This document shows, piece by piece, positions 1 to 8,403 of a DNA stretch of 64,000 nt. The translations under genes were made by a program, and so were the position numbers. The DNA is from an uncultured Pelagibacteraceae bacterium (GTDB lineage Bacteria; Pseudomonadota; Alphaproteobacteria; Pelagibacterales; Pelagibacteraceae): positions 113,401-177,400 of the forward strand of contig CACJEN010000003.1 of assembly GCA_902592445.1 (NCBI GenBank), read 5' to 3'. Within the stretch, counting starts at the first letter, position 1; every line of letters begins with the position of its first letter. The notes beneath the pieces were generated by a model. It did not search any database. It was not told where the DNA came from and saw nothing but the letters and a program-made list of their open reading frames with translations.

Positions 1-96
1 AGTAAAAATCTTTTTATACATAATAACTAAAACTTATTTCAAAATAACATTAATATCTATAGATTATTTTGATTCAGAATTATTATAATAAAGTAC

Positions 97-528
97 GTGA
101 AAAAACTTATCGCAATTTTGTTTACAATCTTATTTGTTATTAATTATCTGCAACATAGAAACGATAACACAATTGGAGAAATATTATTTATATACCTTAA
201 ACTAATTGGCGGAGTTAGCTTTGTACTTTTGGCAATAGTGTTAAGCATAAAATACCACAAAAAAGCAGGCTACTCCTTATTTGATACAAATACCCTTGTT
301 AATTGGGATAATATAAAAAAAAATCATTTTTTCAAATGGGGTAAAAATATTTCATCAGCAAATTTAAGATTATCTAGAATTAATTATGTAGCCTTAATTT
401 ATTTATTACCGTCTTTTGCGATTAATTTTACCGAAGGGTTTTTAAAATACTTATTATTAATTTTGATATCTATACTGTTAACATGGTATGGATATTTATT
501 GTTTTTTGTTTGGAAACATAAAAAATAA
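97..528 (+). CDS. Small integral membrane protein of unknown function
   Basis: A 143-residue protein starting at GTG (97-99). It has about four hydrophobic segments (residues ~3-18, ~30-50, ~95-110, ~115-138) separated by Lys/Asn-rich loops, so it is very probably an inner-membrane protein. I recognise no catalytic motif or family. It stands alone on the plus strand and converges with tsaD, 36 bp away. A run of membrane codons this long in AT-rich DNA can arise by chance, but the clear topology and lack of a competing ORF favour a real gene. Confidence 0.6.
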   Translation: MKKLIAILFTILFVINYLQHRNDNTIGEILFIYLKLIGGVSFVLLAIVLSIKYHKKAGYSLFDTNTLVNWDNIKKNHFFKWGKNISSANLRLSRINYVALIYLLPSFAINFTEGFLKYLLLILISILLTWYGYLLFFVWKHKK

Positions 529-564
529 AATTAATTTTTTTCAATAAAAACTTTTAAAAAACTA

Positions 565-1641
565 TTAATCTAAAATTAGGCCTGAACCCTTTAAAAATTG
601 AGCATTTTCATCAAGAGGTAGCCTTGGGCTTGCTGGCAATTCTAAACTATCAAATTGTTTTTTTTTAAATTTCTCTAATCCTACCATCGCTATCATAGCA
701 GCATTATCCCCACATAATTTTAAATCTGGAAAAATAGGTTTAAAGTTATGAAATAAACTAACTTCAATTAATTTTTTTCTAATCTCTTTATTTGCTGCAA
801 CCCCTCCCGCTACAACAAATTTATAATTTTTACCTGGATTTAATTTTATAAACTCATCGAAAGCAACTTTTGTTTTTACGAATAGTATATCTTCAATTGT
901 TTTTTGAAACGATGCTGCAAGATCATATTTTTCTTGCTCACTCTTAATATTTTTTACAATTCTTAAAATTGCAGTCTTCAAACCTGCAAAAGACAAATTA
1001 CATCCACCTTTATTAATTATTGGTTTTGGTAGGTCATATTTTTCTGCATTTCCCTTTTTTGCAAATTCCTCAATTTTGGGTCCCCCAGGGAAATCTATTC
1101 CAAGCATTTTTGCAGTTTTGTCAAAAGCCTCTCCTAATGCATCATCTATAGTAGTACCAAGTCTTTTATAATTTCCTAATCCATTTACTGATAGATACTG
1201 ACTGTGTCCCCCAGAAATTAAAAGTAAAAGATATGGGTAATCTATTTTGTCATGAAGTTTCGGGCTTAAAGCGTGCCCCTCTAAATGATTGACCCCTATA
1301 AAAGGAATTTTCAAAGTTGATGCAAGCCCTTTTCCAAAACTTAGCCCAACAGAAAGACAAACTATTAAACCAGGACCATAAGTTGCTGCTATCGCTGAAA
1401 TTTTATTTAATTCAATTCCACTTTCTTTGATTGCTTTTTTGGCTATCAGATCAATCTTTTCAACATGCGATCTAGCCGCTAGTTCAGGAACAACACCCCC
1501 AAACTCTTTATGAACATCAAATTGACTAGAGACTATATTCGATAGAATTTTTGGTATCCCTGTTTCATTGTCTTCAATTAATGAAATAGCAGTCTCATCA
1601 CAACTAGTCTCAATACCTAATATTATTGGCTTTTCTGACAT
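565..1641 (-). CDS. tsaD: tRNA N6-threonylcarbamoyladenosine transferase TsaD
   Basis: Catalytic subunit that moves the threonylcarbamoyl group to A37 of ANN-reading tRNAs, acting in the cytoplasm with TsaB and TsaE. The 358-residue length is normal. The N-terminus reads LGIETSCDET. The metal-binding HxxxH of the ASKHA fold is in NHLEGH (His119 and His123). GGVAANKEIR and the later CGDNAAMIA are the conserved phosphate/metal motifs. It is transcribed divergently from hemC with a 58-bp gap. Nothing is missing. The family assignment is secure. Confidence 0.96.
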   Translation of the reverse strand: MSEKPIILGIETSCDETAISLIEDNETGIPKILSNIVSSQFDVHKEFGGVVPELAARSHVEKIDLIAKKAIKESGIELNKISAIAATYGPGLIVCLSVGLSFGKGLASTLKIPFIGVNHLEGHALSPKLHDKIDYPYLLLLISGGHSQYLSVNGLGNYKRLGTTIDDALGEAFDKTAKMLGIDFPGGPKIEEFAKKGNAEKYDLPKPIINKGGCNLSFAGLKTAILRIVKNIKSEQEKYDLAASFQKTIEDILFVKTKVAFDEFIKLNPGKNYKFVVAGGVAANKEIRKKLIEVSLFHNFKPIFPDLKLCGDNAAMIAMVGLEKFKKKQFDSLELPASPRLPLDENAQFLKGSGLILD

Positions 1642-1699
1642 AAAATATTTTTTTTAATTAATACAATTAAATTATAAGAATGTAATAGAAAATTATTTT

Positions 1700-2608
1700 A
1701 TGAAAAGGGATAACATCATTATTGGATCTAGAGGAAGCAAGCTCGCTGTAATTTATGCAGAAAAAGTGAAGAGTAAACTATCGAAATTTTATTCTGGAAA
1801 AATCGAGATTAAAAAAATAACTACCACTGGAGATCAAAATCAAAGTGAGCGACTTTCAAGCATGGGTGGCAAGGGTTTGTTCTCAACCAATATTGAAAAT
1901 GAACTTTTAGAAAATAAAATTGATATAGCGGTTCACGCTCTTAAGGATATGCCATCTTTTGATACCAAAGGTTTGTTAACAAATTGTTATCTAAAAAGGA
2001 ATTCACCAAACGAAATATTAATAAGTAAAAATATAAAATTTAAAGATCTAAACAATGGATCTGTTATTGGTACATCCTCCTTTCGAAGAGAATTTCAGTT
2101 GAAAAATATTAGAGCTGATTTAGTCTACAAATTGATAAGAGGAAATGTTGATACACGAATAAAAAAATTAGAAAATAATGAATATGATGCGATCATTCTA
2201 TCAAAAGCAGGAATAGAATCTTTAAATTTACAAAGTAAAATAACTGACGAATTTGAGGTTACAAAACTAGTCCCTTGTGCTGGTCAGGGTATAATAGCAA
2301 TTCAATGTAATGAAAATAATCAAGATATACTCCGGTTAATAGAAAAAATAAATGACACTCAAACTAGAATTATTGCAAATACAGAGAGAGAAGTACTTAG
2401 AATTCTAGAAGGAGATTGCGATACAGCTGTTGGAGTATTTGCAAGTATAAAGAAAGATAAAATTGAACTTACAGCAGAATTATTTTCTGTTGATGGTAAA
2501 AAAAGATTCTTTATGAGCGAAAATGAGAATATAGAAAATCACATAGTTTTAGCAAAAAGAATTGCTGAAGACTTGAAGAAACAATCTAAAGGATCATATA
2601 AAGGTTAA
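1700..2608 (+). CDS. hemC: Hydroxymethylbilane synthase (porphobilinogen deaminase)
   Basis: Polymerises four porphobilinogen molecules into hydroxymethylbilane for haem synthesis in the cytoplasm. The 302-residue protein begins with IGSRGSKLA. It has the catalytic Asp in HALKDMP (Asp83), the arginine-rich SFRR and RGNVDTR motifs, and the dipyrromethane-cofactor cysteine in EGDCDTAVG (Cys240). It is followed 1 nt later by hemD, which catalyses the next step, so the two are very likely co-transcribed. Confidence 0.97.
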   Translation: MKRDNIIIGSRGSKLAVIYAEKVKSKLSKFYSGKIEIKKITTTGDQNQSERLSSMGGKGLFSTNIENELLENKIDIAVHALKDMPSFDTKGLLTNCYLKRNSPNEILISKNIKFKDLNNGSVIGTSSFRREFQLKNIRADLVYKLIRGNVDTRIKKLENNEYDAIILSKAGIESLNLQSKITDEFEVTKLVPCAGQGIIAIQCNENNQDILRLIEKINDTQTRIIANTEREVLRILEGDCDTAVGVFASIKKDKIELTAELFSVDGKKRFFMSENENIENHIVLAKRIAEDLKKQSKGSYKG

Positions 2609-2609
2609 A

Positions 2610-3308
2610 ATGCATATACTCTTGACAAGACCTTTAGAAGATTCAAAAGAACTAATTATGAGATTTAAATCTCTTGGTCACAAGGTTTCGCACTTGCCAG
2701 TGATAAATATTAAAAAAAAGGATTACGATGAGCCAAATTTTGAAGAATTCAAGGGAATAATTTTTACAAGTTCCAATGCAGTAAAAAATTTGGATACCTC
2801 AAAAATAAACAAAAATATATTTTGTTTTTGTGTAGGAAATGCAACAGAGAAAATTTCAAAAGAAAAAGGTTTTCAAAATATTTATACCGCAGAGGGAAAT
2901 GTTTCTAATTTGAAAGAAATAATTTTGCAAAATTTTGACACTAAAAACGGAAATTTATTGTATGTAAGTGGAGAAGTAATTTCTAAAGAATTGGATAAAG
3001 AGTTAAAATCAGAGGGTTACTCTATAAAACGATTAGTAAACTACTCTGTAAATTCCAATGAAAAATTATCTGATGAATTTATAGAGCAATTGAAAACTTC
3101 AATACCGGAGATAGTATTTATTTATTCTGAAAACAGTGCTCGGAGTTATCTAAATTTACTGAAAAAATATAATTTAATTGATAATTGGATGGATACAAAT
3201 TTAATGTGTTTAGGTGAAAAAACATCATCTGTTCTCAATGAAATAAAGTGGAAAAAAATATTTTTATTTAACCCTGGTGAAGAAGAGTATTTACTATATA
3301 AAATTTAA
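2610..3308 (+). CDS. hemD: Uroporphyrinogen-III synthase
   Basis: Cyclises hydroxymethylbilane with inversion of ring D to give uroporphyrinogen III. This family is poorly conserved. Support comes from the N-terminal ILLTRPLEDS motif, a central FTSSNAV segment, a C-terminal FIYSENSARSYLNLL segment, the 232-residue length and the position directly after hemC. The start codon lies one base after the hemC stop. The divergence seen here is usual for HemD. Confidence 0.9.
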   Translation: MHILLTRPLEDSKELIMRFKSLGHKVSHLPVINIKKKDYDEPNFEEFKGIIFTSSNAVKNLDTSKINKNIFCFCVGNATEKISKEKGFQNIYTAEGNVSNLKEIILQNFDTKNGNLLYVSGEVISKELDKELKSEGYSIKRLVNYSVNSNEKLSDEFIEQLKTSIPEIVFIYSENSARSYLNLLKKYNLIDNWMDTNLMCLGEKTSSVLNEIKWKKIFLFNPGEEEYLLYKI

Positions 3309-3311
3309 ATT

Positions 3312-4397
3312 ATGGAAGTCTTAAACAATTTTAAAAGCTTATTTTTATCAGTATGGGAAAAAGGTATTTTTGGGATAGATTTTTTTCAAATTTTAGTTGG
3401 TTTGGGAATTTTTCTTATCTTTCTTATCTTTAGGGGTTTAATTAGCAGATTAATTATAAAAAAACTCGAAATAATTTCTAAACGTACCACCAATAAACTC
3501 GATGATACATTTGTAAAATCAATGATGGGACCTGCTAGGTTTCTTCCAATCGTATTAGGAGTTTTTTTTGCAAGCTATTACATGTCATTCTCAGATGATA
3601 TGAGAGATTTTATAGACAATCTTAATAGAACATTAATTACAATATTAATATTTTGGGTTATCCATCAAATTATAGAGCCAATTTCATATATCTTAAGTGG
3701 GTTAGATAAAATTTTAACTAGAGAATTAATTGGTTGGATTATCAAATCTTTAAAAATTCTAATTTTCATTTTAGGTGCTGCTGCAGTTCTCGAATTATGG
3801 GGTATAAAAATTGGACCAATTATTGCTGGTTTAGGTTTGTTCGGGGTTGCTGTTGCATTAGGAGCACAAGACTTATTTAAAAATCTAATTTCAGGAATTT
3901 TAGTTCTAGTTGAAAAAAGATTTAGAATGGGAGATTGGATCAGAGTGGACGGAATAATTGAGGGTGTTGTTGAAAAAATTGGTTTTAGATCTACAGTAAT
4001 AAGAAAATTTGATAAATCACTTGCAATAATTCCAAATTTTCAATTTGCTGAAAATGCTGTAATAAATGTTAGCCAAACTACAAACTGGTTAATTAGTTGG
4101 ATCATTACACTTCAATATGACACTACAGTTGACCAACTCAAAACTATTAGAGATCAAATAGAAGAACATATTAATAAGAATGAGGATTTTGATCAATCCA
4201 TTGGAGTTGCTGTAAGAGTAGATAAATTTGCAGATAGTTCTATAGATATGTATGTAAGATGTTTTAGTAAAACAAATAGTTGGAATGAGTGGTTGAAGGT
4301 TAAGGAAAATTTAGCACTTTCAATAAAACAAATAGTAGAGACAAACAAAGCTTCTTTCGCATTCCCAAGCCAATCAATATACGTAGAAAAGAAATGA
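3312..4397 (+). CDS. MscS-family mechanosensitive ion channel
   Basis: An inner-membrane small-conductance mechanosensitive channel homologue that would vent solutes on hypo-osmotic shock. The 361 residues show transmembrane helices at about 20-45, 70-90 and 100-125. The pore-lining TM3 is near residues 160-195, with the Gly/Ala-rich GLGLFGVAVALGAQD stretch typical of MscS. A cytoplasmic beta domain follows (FRMGDWIRVDG, then VVEKIGFRSTVI). It starts 3 nt after hemD and overlaps the YggT gene by 4 bp. Confidence 0.93.
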   Translation: MEVLNNFKSLFLSVWEKGIFGIDFFQILVGLGIFLIFLIFRGLISRLIIKKLEIISKRTTNKLDDTFVKSMMGPARFLPIVLGVFFASYYMSFSDDMRDFIDNLNRTLITILIFWVIHQIIEPISYILSGLDKILTRELIGWIIKSLKILIFILGAAAVLELWGIKIGPIIAGLGLFGVAVALGAQDLFKNLISGILVLVEKRFRMGDWIRVDGIIEGVVEKIGFRSTVIRKFDKSLAIIPNFQFAENAVINVSQTTNWLISWIITLQYDTTVDQLKTIRDQIEEHINKNEDFDQSIGVAVRVDKFADSSIDMYVRCFSKTNSWNEWLKVKENLALSIKQIVETNKASFAFPSQSIYVEKK

Positions 4398-4687
4398 TAG
4401 CCGTTTACTATTTGGCTCTACAGGTACTCAAGTTATACTCTTATGTAGTCATTGGTTATGTAATTTTGAGCTGGTTGGTTGGTTTTAATATCATAAATAC
4501 TTCAAACAGATTTGTTTATTCTATATTACAGTTTGGTTATAGGTTTACAGAACCAGCCCTATCAAGGATTCGAAGATTTCTTCCAAATTTGGGTGCTTTT
4601 GATATTTCTCCTATCATTCTTCTTTTGTTGATATGGTTTATAGAAATGTGTATGAAACTCTACTTAGCACCAATAATTTTTAATTAA
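4394..4687 (+). CDS. YggT family membrane protein
   Basis: A 97-residue protein with two hydrophobic blocks (about 5-32 and 70-92) around a conserved FTEPALSRIRRFLPNLGAFDISPI motif typical of YggT/Ycf19 proteins (shown here as its central residues 51-75). Family members are linked to membrane-protein or division-site organisation and potassium/osmotic phenotypes, but the role is unsettled. The start overlaps the MscS stop (ATGA), suggesting translational coupling. folD follows after 3 nt. Confidence 0.88.
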   Translation: MIAVYYLALQVLKLYSYVVIGYVILSWLVGFNIINTSNRFVYSILQFGYRFTEPALSRIRRFLPNLGAFDISPIILLLLIWFIEMCMKLYLAPIIFN

Positions 4688-4690
4688 TTT

Positions 4691-5539
4691 ATGATTTTAA
4701 TCGATGGAAAACAGGCTGCGGCTGAACTTAGACAGGAACTAAAAGAAGAGGTTTCTGAATTGAAACAAAAGTATAATCAAGTTCCAGGTTTAACAGTAAT
4801 ATTAATAGGGGATTTAACTCCAAGTCAGATCTATGTAAGAAATAAGGAAAAATCGGCAATAGAGGTCGGTTTAAAATCGGACGTAATAAGGTATCCCGAT
4901 TCAGTTGAGGAAAAAACTGTTTTAGAAAAAATAGGAGAGCTAAATAAAGACAATAGTGTTTCAGGAATTTTAGTACAGCTCCCACTGCCAAAACATATTG
5001 ATAAACAAAAAGTTATCGAAGCCATTGATCCATCAAAAGATGTTGATGGTTTTCACCCTATGAATGTTGGAAATTTATCTTCTGGTTATGAAAGCTCAAT
5101 TCCATGTACACCCCTAGGATGTTACTTGTTAATAAAAAAAATTGAACCCAACCTTAATGGAAAAAAAGCAGTTATAGTTGGAAGATCAAATTTAAATGGA
5201 AAACCTATGACACAATTACTCTTAAAAGAAAATTGCACTGTGACTATCACCCATTCGAAAACAAAAGATTTAAAAGCGGAATGTTTAGAAGGAGATATAA
5301 TTGTTGCAGCAGTTGGAATCCCAGAATTGGTCAAAGGTGATTGGGTGAAAAAAGACGCGATTGTTATTGATGTTGGAATTAATAAAACAGAAAAAGGAAT
5401 AGTGGGAGATGTAGCATTTGATGAAGTTTCAAAAGTTGCAAAGGCATTAACACCAGTTCCTGGAGGTGTTGGCCCAATGACCATTGCGTGTTTACTTAAA
5501 AACACAATAGATTGTTTTAAAAGATCTCAAAAAAACTAA
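4691..5539 (+). CDS. folD: Bifunctional methylenetetrahydrofolate dehydrogenase/cyclohydrolase
   Basis: Interconverts 5,10-methylene-THF, methenyl-THF and 10-formyl-THF with NADP. The 282-residue length is canonical. The catalytic Tyr/Lys pair is in QIYVRNK (Tyr48, Lys52). Other signatures are LVQLPLPKHI, KDVDGFHP, the NADP-binding GRSNLNGKP and the C-terminal PVPGGVGPMT. In this organism it would connect C1 units, including methyl-THF made from DMSP by DmdA elsewhere in the window, to formate and purine synthesis. That connection is inference. Confidence 0.97.
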   Translation: MILIDGKQAAAELRQELKEEVSELKQKYNQVPGLTVILIGDLTPSQIYVRNKEKSAIEVGLKSDVIRYPDSVEEKTVLEKIGELNKDNSVSGILVQLPLPKHIDKQKVIEAIDPSKDVDGFHPMNVGNLSSGYESSIPCTPLGCYLLIKKIEPNLNGKKAVIVGRSNLNGKPMTQLLLKENCTVTITHSKTKDLKAECLEGDIIVAAVGIPELVKGDWVKKDAIVIDVGINKTEKGIVGDVAFDEVSKVAKALTPVPGGVGPMTIACLLKNTIDCFKRSQKN

Positions 5540-5548
5540 TTTATTGCT

Positions 5549-6607
5549 GTGAAAAAATTAGCAATATTTATTGTTATTTTTTTAGCTTATAACTCTTTTA
5601 CTATAAGTATGGAAAATAAACCCTATCATCATCTTCCCGATGGAACATTTAGAAATCCAGAAGGGTCTCCTGAAAGAAGTAAAAATTTTAATTGGTCATT
5701 TAAAAAGTTTAGACAAGAAAAAAAAAATTTGGATATGACAGTTCCTAGCGATCATGTTGTTGAAAAAAGTATTGTAATTAAAGAATTTAATAGTTTAAAA
5801 AATGATGATTATATTGGTTGGATTGGTCATGCTACTTTTTTGATTAAATTAGGTGAAACTACAATTATTACAGACCCTGTATTTTCAAAAAATGCTGGAC
5901 CCTTAATATTTGGACCCAAGAGATTTACTGAACCAGCACTAAGTTTAAAAGAATTGCCTGAAATCAATTTATTTTTACTTACCCATAATCATTATGATCA
6001 CCAAGATATGAGCACAATAAGAAAATTTCCATACAAACAAGCAAAGGTAATGCTACCCTTAAAGTTAGGTAAATATTTTAAAAGGTATAAAGATGTTAAC
6101 GAAATGGATTGGTATGATGAAATTATAGTAAACAATGATCTAAAAGTAACTTTTTTACCTGCAGTACATTGGTCTAAGAGAAGTTTGACAGATACAAATA
6201 AAACTTTATGGGGAAATTTTTTGATTAATTACAAAGGTAAAAAAATACTATTTGCTTGTGATACAGGCGTAGGAAACATTTACAAAGATCTTGGAGAGAA
6301 ATATGGACCTATAGATTTAACGATTGTAAACATAGGCGCATATAACTTCTATCCTATGGCACCTTATAAAGATAAATCTACTTATCATACAAATCCTGAA
6401 GAGGCATTAAGTATAGCTAGAGACTTAAAAAGTAAAAAAGTTTTAGGGATGCATTGGGGAACATTCGTACTATCATTAGAGCCAATTATGGAACCGAGGC
6501 AAAGATTTAAAGACAATGCACCAAGTTATGGATACAAAAATGCTGAAGCTTTAATTTTTAAAATTGGAGAGTTTCAATCGCTTAAAAAACTTCTAAATTA
6601 TAATTAA
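5549..6607 (+). CDS. MBL-fold metal-dependent hydrolase, NAPE-PLD-like
   Basis: A metallo-beta-lactamase-fold hydrolase, 352 residues, with a GTG start 9 nt after folD. The N-terminal ~20 residues look like a signal peptide or membrane anchor. Metal ligands are visible in THNHYDHQD (His146, His148, Asp150, His151), in the later FACDTGVGN aspartate and in GMHWGT. WIGHATFLIKLG and TDPVFS are typical of the N-acyl-phosphatidylethanolamine phospholipase D-like branch. The substrate is unknown. A periplasmic phosphodiesterase acting on lipids is possible but not shown. It converges with the next gene and overlaps it by 4 bp. Confidence 0.88.
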   Translation: MKKLAIFIVIFLAYNSFTISMENKPYHHLPDGTFRNPEGSPERSKNFNWSFKKFRQEKKNLDMTVPSDHVVEKSIVIKEFNSLKNDDYIGWIGHATFLIKLGETTIITDPVFSKNAGPLIFGPKRFTEPALSLKELPEINLFLLTHNHYDHQDMSTIRKFPYKQAKVMLPLKLGKYFKRYKDVNEMDWYDEIIVNNDLKVTFLPAVHWSKRSLTDTNKTLWGNFLINYKGKKILFACDTGVGNIYKDLGEKYGPIDLTIVNIGAYNFYPMAPYKDKSTYHTNPEEALSIARDLKSKKVLGMHWGTFVLSLEPIMEPRQRFKDNAPSYGYKNAEALIFKIGEFQSLKKLLNYN

Positions 6608-7665
6608 CTTTTTTTCATCAACCAGAGACCATTTTCATTTAAAAAATAAATTTCACCTGATCTAGGATGAACCTGAATATCTCTAATTCTTCCAATTTGT
6701 CCTTTAAAAATAATCTCCTCCTCTACTTTATCTAAGTTATCAAATTTTAACTTTCTTAAAGATTGATCTTTAAGAGATGTAATTAGTGCATGACCGTCCC
6801 ATTCATTGAACTCTTCACCTTTATAAATAGTAATTGCACTTGTTGCTATAGACGGAACCCAGTACTTAATTGCTTTTGTGAAACCTGGTTTCCATTTGGG
6901 ACCTATAGGTAGGCCTGAATAATTCTTTCCTCCCCAACCCAGAATTTTCCAACCATAATTTCCCCCTTTTTTTGCTTCTCCAAACCAATCTCCACCTTTA
7001 GCACCATGATTGCTCATGTATACTTTTCCATCAAATGGCGAAACAGTAAGCCCCTGGGGATTTCTAATACCAATTTGATAAATCTCGGGTAACCACTTGG
7101 GTTTCCCTTCAAATTTAGGATTATCTTTTGGGATACTTCCATCCAAATGAATTCTGATTATACTACCTGGATGTTTTGATGCATCTTGTGCAATCATGCC
7201 TTTGCCTCTTTCACCAGCTGATGCGAAAAGATAATTATCTTTGATAGCTAATCTTGATCCAAAGTGATAGCCCGAATTTATTGGTGGATTAGCTTGGAAT
7301 ATATTTTTAAAATCTAATTTTTTTTTATCTAAATTTGCTAAAGCTATCGAAGTACTGGTTTTTGAATTTCCTCTATTCTCTGTATATGAAATCCAAATTT
7401 TATTTTCTTTATGTAAAATATCAAGTAAACCACCTTGCCCATCTTCTAAAAAATTAAGATTATGCTCAAGATTGTTAACTTGATTGTTAATAATATTAAC
7501 AACTTTTATGTGGCCACCCTTTTCAGTTATTATTATTTCATTATCATTTAGAAAAGAAGATCCCCATGGATTATTCAAATTTGCAATTTTTATGAATTTT
7601 AAATTTTCTGAGCTAGCTTTAGAATATGAAAGAATAAATATAAGTATTAAAAATATTTTTTTCAC
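6604..7665 (-). CDS. PQQ-dependent sugar dehydrogenase family beta-propeller protein
   Basis: A soluble aldose sugar dehydrogenase homologue (YliI/Asd type), 353 residues, with a signal peptide at about 1-19 and therefore probably periplasmic. Visible family motifs are NPWGSSFL, the blade containing SGYHFGSRLA, GIRNPQGLTVSP, and MSNHGAKGGD. It would oxidise aldoses using pyrroloquinoline quinone. No PQQ biosynthesis genes are in this window, so the cofactor source is unknown. Its start abuts the stop of the SDR-like gene transcribed before it. Confidence 0.87.
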   Translation of the reverse strand: MKKIFLILIFILSYSKASSENLKFIKIANLNNPWGSSFLNDNEIIITEKGGHIKVVNIINNQVNNLEHNLNFLEDGQGGLLDILHKENKIWISYTENRGNSKTSTSIALANLDKKKLDFKNIFQANPPINSGYHFGSRLAIKDNYLFASAGERGKGMIAQDASKHPGSIIRIHLDGSIPKDNPKFEGKPKWLPEIYQIGIRNPQGLTVSPFDGKVYMSNHGAKGGDWFGEAKKGGNYGWKILGWGGKNYSGLPIGPKWKPGFTKAIKYWVPSIATSAITIYKGEEFNEWDGHALITSLKDQSLRKLKFDNLDKVEEEIIFKGQIGRIRDIQVHPRSGEIYFLNENGLWLMKKS

Positions 7666-8376
7666 TTAGGATAGTTTTGATCTTCCACCATCAACCGCAA
7701 TTACTTGACCTGTCACCCAAGAACTTTCATCTGTAATCAAAAATTTTGCAAGTGAAGCAGAGTCTTTTCCTTCTCCAATTCTTTTAAGAGGATGTGCTTT
7801 GGCTATTCCCTCTGCTAAAACTTTATTTTTTAACATTGGTTCAGCAATTTTTGAGTTTGTTAAACTAGGAGCAATACAATTGACTCTGATATTTGGGGCG
7901 AACTCAGCAGCTAATGATACAGTTAGTCCCTCAACGGCTGCTTTTGTAGATGCAATTATTGAGTGATTGGTAAAACCTCTTTGAGCTGCAACAGTTGAAA
8001 ATAGTACGACAGATCCTTTGTTTTTTTTTAATGTTTCTTGATACCCCTTTATTAACTCCATCGCAGAGTACAAGTTAAGTTTCATACATTTATTCAAATC
8101 TGTTTCAGTTACCATCCTGAATGGCTTTAGATCAATTGAACCCACGCAGTACGCTATACCTTTAACATCTTCTATTTCTGACTTTAATTTTTCTACAAAA
8201 CCATCATCTAATACGTTGACTGTGGAATAACCACAGTTGAATTTCTGAGATAAAGATTTGGTTTGATCTTCATCTCTACCAACCAAGTGGATTTCTTTAC
8301 CCACTGAGTATAATTGCTCTGCTAAATTTGATCCTATTGATCCTGTTGCGCCAACTATTAAATATTTATCTGACAT
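7666..8376 (-). CDS. SDR-family protein lacking the catalytic tyrosine
   Basis: A 236-residue Rossmann-fold protein of the short-chain dehydrogenase family. The nucleotide-binding VGATGSIGS (residues 8-16), Asn101 and Ser127 and the conserved Lys145 are all present, and the C-terminal VTGQVIAVDGG is classical. At the position of the active-site Tyr (four residues before Lys145) there is Ile141. It may therefore bind NAD(P) without ordinary dehydrogenase chemistry. It is divergent from the photolyase gene with only 27 bp between starts. I recall similar Tyr-less SDRs beside photolyases in marine bacteria. Confidence 0.85.
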   Translation of the reverse strand: MSDKYLIVGATGSIGSNLAEQLYSVGKEIHLVGRDEDQTKSLSQKFNCGYSTVNVLDDGFVEKLKSEIEDVKGIAYCVGSIDLKPFRMVTETDLNKCMKLNLYSAMELIKGYQETLKKNKGSVVLFSTVAAQRGFTNHSIIASTKAAVEGLTVSLAAEFAPNIRVNCIAPSLTNSKIAEPMLKNKVLAEGIAKAHPLKRIGEGKDSASLAKFLITDESSWVTGQVIAVDGGRSKLS

Positions 8377-8403
8377 ATTTTTTTGAAAGATTATATATAG
8401 GCA

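Noticed and set aside
1..96. Gene fragment entering from the left edge
   Set aside because: No frame is convincingly open from base 1. The stretch is AT-rich and only the upstream region of the first gene could be assigned.
5122..5505. 127-codon antisense ORF opposite folD
   Set aside because: It is the reverse frame of a fully conserved FolD and shows no motif of its own.
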